A stretch of 32,454 bases of DNA from Verrucomicrobiales bacterium (GTDB lineage Bacteria > Verrucomicrobiota > Verrucomicrobiia > Limisphaerales > SXTU01). This document shows, in pieces, positions 8,234-16,120 of the stretch. Each line of letters begins with the position of its first letter. Within the stretch, counting starts at the first letter, position 1. A program made the translations under genes and the position numbers. The DNA lies in the NCBI GenBank assembly GCA_005791875.1, contig SXTU01000268.1, positions 1 through 32,454 on the forward strand, in the 5' to 3' direction. Below the pieces are notes generated by a model that saw only the letters and a program-made list of their open reading frames with translations, did no database searches and was not told where the DNA came from.

Positions 8234-10108
8234 ATGAGTGCCCATCCCGGTTTCGGTGCCCACACCGACCCCAGCTTCAAATCGCAGCCCCGCTCCACCG
8301 GCGAGGTCGTGCGTAGAGTTGGCGTGTATCTGCTGCCCTACAAGCTGATGGCGCTCGGCACCATCGCCTTCGCGCTGCTTTCACTCGCCGCCGCGTTCAC
8401 CTACCCGAAGCTCACGCAACACGTCATTGACGAGGTCATCACCAAGAAGAACGCCGACAGCCTCGCGCCCGTGATGGGGTTGCTCATCGGCGCCTTTTTC
8501 CTCCGCGAACTCTTCACCGGCATCCGCATCCGCCTTAACAACGAGCTGGAGCAGAAGGTCATCCTCGACCTCCGCCGCGATGTTTACGCGCGCCTGCAAC
8601 GCCTCCCCGTCGGCTGGTTCGACCAGCGCGCGTCCGGCGACCTCATGACCCGCGTCATCGAGGACGTGAACGCCATGGAGCGCCTGCTCATTGACGGCAC
8701 CGAGCAAGGCACCGTCGCCATCCTCAGCATCGTCGGCGTGCTCACGATTCTCTTCTGCACGAACCCGTTGCTCGCTGGCGTCGCGCTCGCGCCACTGCCC
8801 ATTCTCATCGGCGGCGCGCTCTGGTATACGCTCACCGCCCACAAGCGCTACCGCGTCCAGCGCCAGGCCGCCAGCGCCATGAATGCCCTGCTCATGGACA
8901 ACCTCCAGGGCATCCGCCAAATCAAGTCCTTCGGTCGCGAGCGCCACGAGGATACGCGCTTCGGTGCCCGCGCCGAGGATCTCCGCCAAGGCACGCTCAC
9001 CGTGATGCGCGCGTGGGCCATCTACTCGCCCGCGATGGCCTTCGCCTCCTCGCTCGGCATCGGCCTCGTCCTCTGGTTCGGCGGCACGCAAGTCCTCGCA
9101 GGCAAGATGACCGTCGGCGAGTTGGTGCAATTTCTCCTCTACCTCGCGCTCTTCTACGAACCCATCGGCCGCCTCCACGGCTTGAACCAAATGCTCCAAT
9201 CCGCCCGCGCCGCCAGCGAGCGAGTCTTCGACATCATGGATGCAACAGTGGAATCTCGAATGTCGAATTCCGAAGGTCGAACCTCTGGCCCGGCGCAACC
9301 GACCTCCGATTCGCAATTCGCAATTCGTAATTCGCAACTCCCCCGGGGCGAAGTCCGCTACGAGAACGTCGGCTTCCAATACAGCGCCGACCGCGTCGTC
9401 CTCAAAGCCATCTCCCTCCACGCGCGGCCCGGCCAGATGACCGCGCTCGTCGGCCCCACTGGCGCGGGCAAATCCACCCTCGTCAACCTCCTGCCCGCCT
9501 TCTACCAAGCCACGTCCGGCCGCGTGTTCATTGATGGCATGGACACCCGCGAGTTGCCCTTGGAAACGCTGCGCGAACACATCAGCGTCGTCGCGCAGGA
9601 GCCATTCCTCTTCAACGGCACCATCCGCGAGAATATCCTCTACGGTCGCCTCGACGCCTCCGCCGCCGACCTCCACGCCGCCGCCAAGGCCGCCAACTGC
9701 CACGACTTCATCACCCGCCTAACCGACGGCTACGACGCCCGCGTCGGCGAGCGCGGCGCGAAGTTGAGCGTCGGCGACAAGCAGCGCGTGAGCATCGCCC
9801 GCGCGCTGCTGAAGAACGCGCCCATCCTCATCCTCGACGAAGCCACCGCCAGCGTGGACACACAGACCGAGAAACTGATTCAGGAAGCGCTGGAACGGCT
9901 CATGACCGGCCGCACCAGCTTCGTCATCGCGCACCGCCTGAGCACCATTCGCAAGGCCGACCAAATCCTCGTCCTGCGCCACGGCGAGATCGTCGAGCGC
10001 GGCACGCACGACGAACTCCTCGCCACCGACGGCCTCTACGCCAAGCTCGCGCGCATCCAGAACACCACCTTCATCGAGGAGAGCTTCGAGAAGCTGGCGG
10101 CGAACTAG
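8234..10108 (+). CDS. ABC transporter, fused permease/ATP-binding (MsbA-like exporter)
   Basis: TMD DLRRDVYARLQRLPVGWFDQRASGDLMTRV; Walker A VGPTGAGKSTLV; LSVGDKQRVSIARALLKNAPILILDEATASVD; H-loop VIAHRLSTI. Confidence 0.95.
   Translation: MSAHPGFGAHTDPSFKSQPRSTGEVVRRVGVYLLPYKLMALGTIAFALLSLAAAFTYPKLTQHVIDEVITKKNADSLAPVMGLLIGAFFLRELFTGIRIRLNNELEQKVILDLRRDVYARLQRLPVGWFDQRASGDLMTRVIEDVNAMERLLIDGTEQGTVAILSIVGVLTILFCTNPLLAGVALAPLPILIGGALWYTLTAHKRYRVQRQAASAMNALLMDNLQGIRQIKSFGRERHEDTRFGARAEDLRQGTLTVMRAWAIYSPAMAFASSLGIGLVLWFGGTQVLAGKMTVGELVQFLLYLALFYEPIGRLHGLNQMLQSARAASERVFDIMDATVESRMSNSEGRTSGPAQPTSDSQFAIRNSQLPRGEVRYENVGFQYSADRVVLKAISLHARPGQMTALVGPTGAGKSTLVNLLPAFYQATSGRVFIDGMDTRELPLETLREHISVVAQEPFLFNGTIRENILYGRLDASAADLHAAAKAANCHDFITRLTDGYDARVGERGAKLSVGDKQRVSIARALLKNAPILILDEATASVDTQTEKLIQEALERLMTGRTSFVIAHRLSTIRKADQILVLRHGEIVERGTHDELLATDGLYAKLARIQNTTFIEESFEKLAAN
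9250..9341. repeat. Heptad-repeat palindromic element inserted in frame in the ABC exporter CDS
   Basis: Left AATCTCG AATGTCG AATTCCG AAGGTCG; right GATTCGC AATTCGC AATTCGT AATTCGC; encodes ESRMSNSEGRTSGPAQPTSDSQFAIRNSQLP. Confidence 0.8.
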
Positions 10109-10112
10109 TTTT

Positions 10113-10201
10113 TGCCCGCGGATAACGCGGATGACGCGGATGAAAAGCCGCGCCCTTCGCAGCGCTTTCTTATCCGCGCGAATCCGCGTTATCCGCGGGC
10201 A
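10113..10201. repeat. Palindromic element with 20-bp perfect arms and 9-nt units (GCGGATAAC/GCGGATGAC), between convergent ABC exporter and MBL-fold genes
   Basis: TGCCCGCGGATAACGCGGAT (10113-10132) vs ATCCGCGTTATCCGCGGGCA (10182-10201). Confidence 0.9.
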
Positions 10202-10211
10202 CTCCTCCCTT

Positions 10212-11069
10212 TCAGCCCGCCAACTCCGCGCTGCTCCACCGCTCGCCCGCCTGCAACACCCGGCACTTCTGTCCGAGCTTCCCGCACTCCGCCACGAACT
10301 CGTCCGGCGACGCCGTGTTGAACGTGAACAGGTCGTAGTGCATCGGGATGGCCAGCCGCGCACCGATGGCTTTCGCCAGTTGCGCCGCCTCGCGCCCGTC
10401 GAGATTCCCCGCAACCTTGCGCTCCGGTTTGTCGCCGTTGATGGGCAGCAGCGCCACGTCCACGCGGAACGGGCGAATCCAGTCCTCCATGCCCTCGAAG
10501 TGCTTCGTGTCGCCCGCGTGATACACGCGCCACGGGCCGAACTGGAGCAGGTAGCCGAGGAACTTGTGATTGCCCGCCGCGTCCACCTCCAGCTCGTTGT
10601 GCGCGGCGGGAATCCCGTTGAACGTGAACCCGCCCGCCGACTTCACCTCGCCCGCGCACACCCCGATGAGATTTGGTGCTTTGAGACTCAGCCCGATGCG
10701 GAACGCCCCCGCGCCCTTGTTCGCCTCCGGCAACACCAGCGGCAGCGCAGGCTTGGCCGCGAGCAACGGCTTGAGCGTGTCCGGGTCGAAGTGGTCCGTG
10801 TGGTTGTGGCTGCTTATCACCACATCCACGAAGCCCAACCGCTCCGGCGCGATCACCCGCGCCGTCATGCGCACATGCGGCTTGTCCGACTGCTCGTATT
10901 TGACAGTGAGCGAGTCGGAGAGATACGGGTCCACCAGCGCGTGCCGCCCGTTGAACTGGACAAGAAACCCGCTCTGCCCCAGCCACCAGAGTCGGAAGTT
11001 CGGACGATCGGACTTCGCGGCATCAACATCCGCGAGCAACGCATCGTCTTGGAGCAAGGGCTTAATCAT
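10212..11069 (-). CDS. MBL-fold metallo-hydrolase (UlaG-like superfamily member)
   Basis: LWWLGQSGFLVQFNGRHALVDPYLSD, VISSHNHTDHFD, VYHAGDTKHFEGM, IPMHYDLF motifs. Confidence 0.88.
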   Translation of the reverse strand: MIKPLLQDDALLADVDAAKSDRPNFRLWWLGQSGFLVQFNGRHALVDPYLSDSLTVKYEQSDKPHVRMTARVIAPERLGFVDVVISSHNHTDHFDPDTLKPLLAAKPALPLVLPEANKGAGAFRIGLSLKAPNLIGVCAGEVKSAGGFTFNGIPAAHNELEVDAAGNHKFLGYLLQFGPWRVYHAGDTKHFEGMEDWIRPFRVDVALLPINGDKPERKVAGNLDGREAAQLAKAIGARLAIPMHYDLFTFNTASPDEFVAECGKLGQKCRVLQAGERWSSAELAG

Positions 11070-11080
11070 GAGTTGGTGTT

Positions 11081-11173
11081 AGCCACGGATTGAACACAGA
11101 ACAAACAGGGATAGGAAACAACTACGGGTGAAATTGCCTCTGTCCGTGTTCGGTCCGTGTTTCATTCGTGGCT
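11081..11173. repeat. Imperfect palindromic element between MBL-fold gene and MetE-like gene
   Basis: AGCCACGGATTGAACAC (11081-11097) vs GTGTTTCATTCGTGGCT (11157-11173), 15 of 17 complementary. Confidence 0.7.
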
Positions 11174-12209
11174 TAAATTGAAGCTCTCGCTTTCGCCACG
11201 CCAGCAACCATGTTCCCCAGCTTCTGCTTCGCCGCCCAGCGCGCGGTTTGCGAGAGGCCACAGTCCGGCGCGAAGGCGAGCTTCTCCGGCGGCGCGTGCG
11301 TCAGACAGGCACGCACGCGCGTCGCGATGTCCTCCGGCGTCTCGATGTAGTAGCTCTTCACATCCACGATGCCCACGGCGGCGGTGTGCCGCTTCGCGAT
11401 CTCGGCGATGACCTCCAACTCCGCAAACTCGCGGCTCGCCATCTCGACGTGGATTTCGTCCAGGTGCATGTCGAGGAACGCCGGGAACATTGGCGCGTAG
11501 CGGCGCGGCCCGACGGCGCGGCCCTTGTAGTTCCCGAAGCACAGGTGCGTGCTGAGGTGGCACTTGCCCACGACCGCCTCGACGGTGCGGTTGAAGATGT
11601 TCACGAAGCGCTTCGGGTCTTCGCGGTGCGCGTAGCAGCTCATGCTTGGCTCATCCACGCAAATCTCCGTGCAGCCGGCGCGCACCAGCGCCTCCAACTC
11701 CGCGCGCACAAGCGGCAGCAAAGACTCCGTCAGCTCCCAGCGGTTCTTGTATTGATCGTTCGGCAGCAGCCGTCCGCTCAAGGTGTATGGCCCCGGCACT
11801 GACGCCTTCAAGCTGACCGCTGACCGCTGACCGCTGCCACCCGCTTCAGCCGCTCGAAATCCTCCACCGCTCCCAACCCACGCGGCGCGCGCAGTTCGCC
11901 GATGACCTTGTGCTTCCCGCGCTGGTCGTGCGCAGGCGGGCCGAACCGGCGCGGCGCGGCGCTCTCCAGTTCGATGCCCTCGATGAAGCCGTAGAAGCTC
12001 AGGTTGAAGTCCAGCCGTGTCTGCTCGCCGTCGCTGATGACATCGAGGCCCGCGTCGAGCTGGTCCTTCACTGCGATGGCCACGGCGTCGTCCACCATCT
12101 CCGCGCGGTCCGCGTCGCCGAACTGGCCGAGGTGTTGGCAGGCGAATTCCAGCCAGCCCGGAAACGGGTAGCTGCCGATGACCGTGGTCCGCAAGGGTTG
12201 CGTTTTCAT
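11173..12209 (-). pseudogene. MetE-like (COG0620) 5-methyltetrahydropteroyltriglutamate--homocysteine methyltransferase-type protein, interrupted by a frameshift at a heptamer tract
   Basis: N-terminal half in ORF 11808..12236 (MKTQPLRTTVIGSYPFPGWLEF..DGEQTRLDFNLSFYGF); C-terminal half in the other frame, ORF 11173..12243 (SLKASVPGPYTLSGRL..CTEICVDEPSMS..HLCFGNY); frames switch at the GCGGTCA tract. Confidence 0.85.
11811..11836. repeat. Tandem heptamer tract GCTGACC x3 plus partial copy, intragenic
   Basis: Plus strand AGCTGACCGCTGACCGCTGACCGCTG; minus strand GCGGTCA x3. Confidence 0.95.
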
Positions 12210-12218
12210 TTCTTGATG

Positions 12219-12285
12219 AGCCGCGAAAGGGCGCAAAGGTCACAAAGCAGAAATCTCTTTGCGCTCTCTGCGCCCTTTCGCGGCT
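12219..12285. repeat. Palindromic element, 16-bp perfect arms extending with mismatches to about 29 bp
   Basis: AGCCGCGAAAGGGCGC(AAAGGTCACAAAG) 12219-12234(-12247) vs GCGCCCTTTCGCGGCT 12270-12285. Confidence 0.9.
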
Positions 12286-13069
12286 AAGTCTTCATTCCCA
12301 AGTGCTCGTAAAGTTTTGCCATGCGGCGCGCGTGCTCGTCGTAGGCTGCCTCAAAAAGCTCCGTGGCCTTCGCAGCCCCGACGACAGCTCCCGCAGTCAG
12401 CACCTTCGGCGGGTAGCCGGCCTGCGTGAGCCGCGCGGCGACTTCGGCCTTGATGGAGTTGATGAGCAAGCAGCCGCCGATGGTGGAGCCGGGTGCGACC
12501 GCCGTATCGAGACCCGGCACCTTCACCATCGCGTCACCCACGGGAGCGCCGGTGTCGAGGACGAGGTCGGCGAAGTCCTGAAGTTTCTTGCCGCTCGCGT
12601 GCCGGCTCGTGCTCGCCTCCGAGTGCGCACGGCTGATGATGGCAACGACCTTCACGCCGCGTTTCCGAAACTGCTCGGCCATCTCGATGGGCACGACATT
12701 GCAGCCGGAGGACGACGCGACCAGCGCGCAGTCGCGGTCGGACAAATCGAAGTTGCGCAGGATGCGCTCGGCGAGACCGGAGACATTTTCGAGGAACATC
12801 GCCTGCCGCTGCCCGTTCGCCCCGACGACGAGATTGTGAAACGACAGCGACAGCTCGACGATGGGGTTGAAACCGGGGAACGACCCGTAGCGCGGCCACA
12901 TCTCCTCGACGAGGATGCGGCTGTGCCCCGAGCCGAAGAGGTGAACCATCCGCCCCGCGAGAATGGTCTGCGCGAACCAGTCGGCGGCCTGCGCGATGGG
13001 CGCGGCCTGCGCTTCCACCGTGTCCACCAGCGCGCGGCAGCGGGCGAGGTAGTCAGCGGTCAAGTTCAT
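12284..13069 (-). CDS. SIS domain (sugar isomerase fold) protein
   Basis: ILAGRMVHLFGSGHSRILVEEMWPRYGSFPGFNPIVE; CALVASSSGCNVVPIEMAEQFRKRGVKVVAIIS. Confidence 0.88.
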   Translation of the reverse strand: MNLTADYLARCRALVDTVEAQAAPIAQAADWFAQTILAGRMVHLFGSGHSRILVEEMWPRYGSFPGFNPIVELSLSFHNLVVGANGQRQAMFLENVSGLAERILRNFDLSDRDCALVASSSGCNVVPIEMAEQFRKRGVKVVAIISRAHSEASTSRHASGKKLQDFADLVLDTGAPVGDAMVKVPGLDTAVAPGSTIGGCLLINSIKAEVAARLTQAGYPPKVLTAGAVVGAAKATELFEAAYDEHARRMAKLYEHLGMKT

Positions 13070-13263
13070 AGTCGGGCAAATCTGTCGGCGGAAGTGAACC
13101 AGTTCGCAGCGGCCACGGCAACGCCACTCCGAGAAGCCCGATGTAAACTCGCCGTCCTTCCCTGTCCAATGCATCTCCGGCCGCTCGTTCTACAAACCCG
13201 CAGGGAGCTTGTAGGTGAAGCCGCCGCCGCGTTGCTCCACGATGCCCGGCAAGGAAAAAAACT

Positions 13264-13488
13264 GTGATGGCGATGCTTGAACTTCTCCTCCTCCTGCCCC
13301 TCGCGGGATTGACGCTGCTGGCGACGGGGTTCTGGGTTTGGATGCTTGTGGGTTGCGCCACGAAGGAATCGAGCGCTGGAAACGACAAGCTCATCTGGGT
13401 GCTCGTCATCCTCTTCACTCACCTCCTCGGCGCGTTGATCTACCTCTTCGTCCGGAGGCCGCAGCGAAAGAGGGAACTGGGCGCGTGA
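13264..13488 (+). CDS. Small PLDc_N-domain-like membrane protein (74 aa)
   Basis: Two hydrophobic helices and NDKLIWVLVILFTHLLGALIYLFVRRPQ. Confidence 0.75.
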   Translation: MMAMLELLLLLPLAGLTLLATGFWVWMLVGCATKESSAGNDKLIWVLVILFTHLLGALIYLFVRRPQRKRELGA

Positions 13489-13561
13489 AGCCGCTTTCAC
13501 GCTTGCTAGGCCATTCGCCGCCGACTTTACTCAACCCCCATTCAAAAACCACGAGGTCGCT

Positions 13562-14125
13562 ATGAGCCTGGACGCACTAATCTACCTTCTCTGCCTCGGC
13601 GGCGGTTTCCTCTTCCTCGTCGTCCTCGCGCTGCTGGGGCATTTCTTCGAGGGTGCCGGACAGCATGACGTGGGCAGCGGGGGTCACGCCGAAACGGGCG
13701 CAGATGGCACGGATGGCAGCGGCGTTTCGGCCTTCAGCCCCATGATCATTGCGGCCTTCATGACGGGCTTTGGCGCGTTCGGCTATCTCCTGAGCCTGGT
13801 GCCAGCCACCAAATCTCCCCTGCTCAGCGCCCCGCTCGCTGCCGTGGGAGCCTTCGCCTTTGCAAATGTGATCGTCTCAGCCTTGCGGTTGGTGTTCCGC
13901 AAGACGCAAAGCTCCAGCGAGTCCCAAGTCGCCAGCGTCGTTGGCAGCACCGCAACCTTAGGCACCGGCATCCCGGAGAATGGCGTCGGTGAAATAGTCT
14001 ATGTCCAAGGCGGCACGCGCTACACCGCGCCAGCCCGGACGGAGGACGGCAAGCCCATCGCCACCGGTGCGGCCGTCATTGTCACCCGCATCGTCGGTTC
14101 ACAGTTTTTCGTCAAACCCGTTTAA
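13562..14125 (+). CDS. NfeD-like / YqiJ-type membrane protein with C-terminal OB-like domain
   Basis: TM segments, then VASVVGSTATLGTGIPENGVGEIVYVQGGTRYTAPART; directly upstream of flotillin. Confidence 0.75.
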   Translation: MSLDALIYLLCLGGGFLFLVVLALLGHFFEGAGQHDVGSGGHAETGADGTDGSGVSAFSPMIIAAFMTGFGAFGYLLSLVPATKSPLLSAPLAAVGAFAFANVIVSALRLVFRKTQSSSESQVASVVGSTATLGTGIPENGVGEIVYVQGGTRYTAPARTEDGKPIATGAAVIVTRIVGSQFFVKPV

Positions 14126-14148
14126 CTCTCCCCACCTCAACCCAGCCT

Positions 14149-15684
14149 ATGACTATGATGCCTCTGCTCGCCCAAGTTTCCTCCCCGGGTGCCGCCCTCG
14201 GCGTGGCCGCGATGCTCGCGCTGCTGGTCGCCGTGGTGATTATCTTCGCCATCTTCGCCAGCCGCTACACCAAGGTCGGCCCGAACGAAGTGCTCGTCAT
14301 CTCCGGCCGCAAACGCCGCGTCGTCGACCCCGACGGCAAGACGCGTGAGGTCGGCTTCCGCATCGTCAAGGGTGGCGGCGTCTTCGTCTGGCCGGTGTTC
14401 GAGAAGGTGGACATCCTCTCGCTGGAACTGCTCACGATTGATGTGCAGACGCCCGAGGTTTACACCAGCAAGGGCGTGCCGGTGAAGGTGGACGGCGTCG
14501 CGCAAATCAAGATCAAGGGCGACGATATCTCCATCGCCACCGCCGCCGAGCAGTTCCTCAGCAAATCCACCGACGAGATCAAGAACGTCGCCACACAAAC
14601 CTTGGAAGGCCACCTGCGCGCCATCCTCGGCACGATGACCGTGGAGGAAATTTACCAGAACCGCGACGCCTTCGCCTCGCGCGTGCAGGAGGTCGCCGCC
14701 GGGGACATGGCCAACATGGGCTTGGGCATCGTGAGCTTCACCATCCGCGACATCCGCGACACCCAAGGCTACCTCGACGCCCTCGGCAAACCGCGCATCG
14801 CCCAGGTCAAGCGCGACGCCCAGATCGCCCAGGCCGAGGCCGACCGCGATGCGATGATCAAGTCCTCCCAAGCCACGCAGGCCGGGCAGGAAGCGAAGTT
14901 CGCCGCCGACTCGAAGATCGCCGAGGCACAGCGCGATTACCAAAGCAACGTCGCCACCTATCAGGCCACCGTGAACCAGAAGAAGGCCGAATCCGACCTC
15001 GCCTACGACCTCCAGAAATACAAAACCGGCCAACTCGTGAAGGCGGAAGAAGTGCAGGTCGAGATCATCGCCAAGCAGAAGCAGATCGAGTTGCAGCAGC
15101 AGGAAATCCTCCGCAAGCAGCGCGAGCTGGAAGCCACCGTGCAGAAGCCCGCCGACGCCGAGCGCTACAAGGTCGAGACCCTCGCCAACGCGCGGAAGTT
15201 CCAGCTCGAAACCGAGGCCGCCGGTGCCGCTTCCGCTGCGAAGGCCACCGGTTTCGCCAACGCCGACGTCAGCAAAGCCACCGGCATCGCCGAGGCCGAG
15301 GCGAACAAGGCCAAGGGTCTCGCCCAAGCCGATATCATCATGGCGCAAGGCAAGGCGAACGCCGAGGCGACGCGCCTCAAGGCCGAAGCCTTCCAGCAAT
15401 ACAACGAAGCCGCTGTCATCGAACTGCTCGTCAAGGTGCTCCCTGACATCGCCGGCCGCATCAGCGAGCCGCTCTCCAAGATGGAGAAGATGGTTATCAT
15501 CAACTCCGGCAGCGGCCCCGGCGGCGGCGCGAGCAAGCTCACCGGCGACGTCACCCAAATCATGGCCCAGCTCCCGCCCGTGCTGGAGAGCCTCACCGGC
15601 ATCAAGTTCGAGAAGCTCCTGGCGCAGGTCCCCGCGCTGAAGAAGGCGATGGAGAAGGACGTGCCACCCGACGCAGATAAATAG
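14149..15684 (+). CDS. Flotillin family (SPFH domain) protein
   Basis: YTKVGPNEVLVISGRKRR, GVPVKVDGVAQIKIKGDD, Ala/Glu-rich coiled coil (EAEANKAKGLAQADIIMAQGKANAEATRLKAEA). Confidence 0.92.
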   Translation: MTMMPLLAQVSSPGAALGVAAMLALLVAVVIIFAIFASRYTKVGPNEVLVISGRKRRVVDPDGKTREVGFRIVKGGGVFVWPVFEKVDILSLELLTIDVQTPEVYTSKGVPVKVDGVAQIKIKGDDISIATAAEQFLSKSTDEIKNVATQTLEGHLRAILGTMTVEEIYQNRDAFASRVQEVAAGDMANMGLGIVSFTIRDIRDTQGYLDALGKPRIAQVKRDAQIAQAEADRDAMIKSSQATQAGQEAKFAADSKIAEAQRDYQSNVATYQATVNQKKAESDLAYDLQKYKTGQLVKAEEVQVEIIAKQKQIELQQQEILRKQRELEATVQKPADAERYKVETLANARKFQLETEAAGAASAAKATGFANADVSKATGIAEAEANKAKGLAQADIIMAQGKANAEATRLKAEAFQQYNEAAVIELLVKVLPDIAGRISEPLSKMEKMVIINSGSGPGGGASKLTGDVTQIMAQLPPVLESLTGIKFEKLLAQVPALKKAMEKDVPPDADK

Positions 15685-15693
15685 GTTGTCTCG

Positions 15694-16105
15694 ATGATCT
15701 GTCCGCTGGATCGCACGCCGCTCATTGCAAACAAGCGCGACAACATCGCCGCACTAAGGTCATGGCGTGTAGTTTTCCCGTGCTGCACTGGAGTCGCTTG
15801 CCAAGAGGTCCCCGCAGCCCGCGTCCGCCGAGCCACCGGTTCCTTCCGCCGCGTCAGGCTTCATGCTGCGACGCCTTGCCTCTCCGGCATGCGCCGGCAG
15901 CCAATTGCAGACTCGCACGCAGGGAGACATCGAGGCGAGCCGTTGTCGCGACTGCGGCGGCATCTGGCTGGCGAAGGCGGAGGTGGAGAAAATACTCGAT
16001 GTCCGGGCAAAGCAACCGAAGACCGATTTCGCTTTAGTCGCGATCGATGCAGGCGGCGAGGTCGGGTCTGGGCTTGGTGATTTCCTGAGTAGTTTTCTCG
16101 ACTGA
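15694..16105 (+). pseudogene. Degenerate two-domain zf-TFIIB-type zinc-ribbon protein gene
   Basis: Frame 1 MICPLDRTPLIANKRDNIAALR, then frame 2 (after an in-frame TAG at 15770) FSRAALESLAKRSPQPASAEPPVPSAASGFMLRRLASPACAGSQLQTRTQGDIEASRCRDCGGIWLAKAEVEKILD. Confidence 0.65.
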
Positions 16106-16120
16106 GACGCATCCGCCCGC

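Noticed and set aside
10131-11093. 320-aa plus-strand ORF starting MTRMKSRALRSAFLSARIRVIRG
   Set aside because: N-terminus is translated nonamer palindrome and the rest is antisense to the MBL-fold gene.
14137-15558. 473-aa minus-strand ORF
   Set aside because: Antisense to flotillin; Leu/Gly/Asp low complexity.
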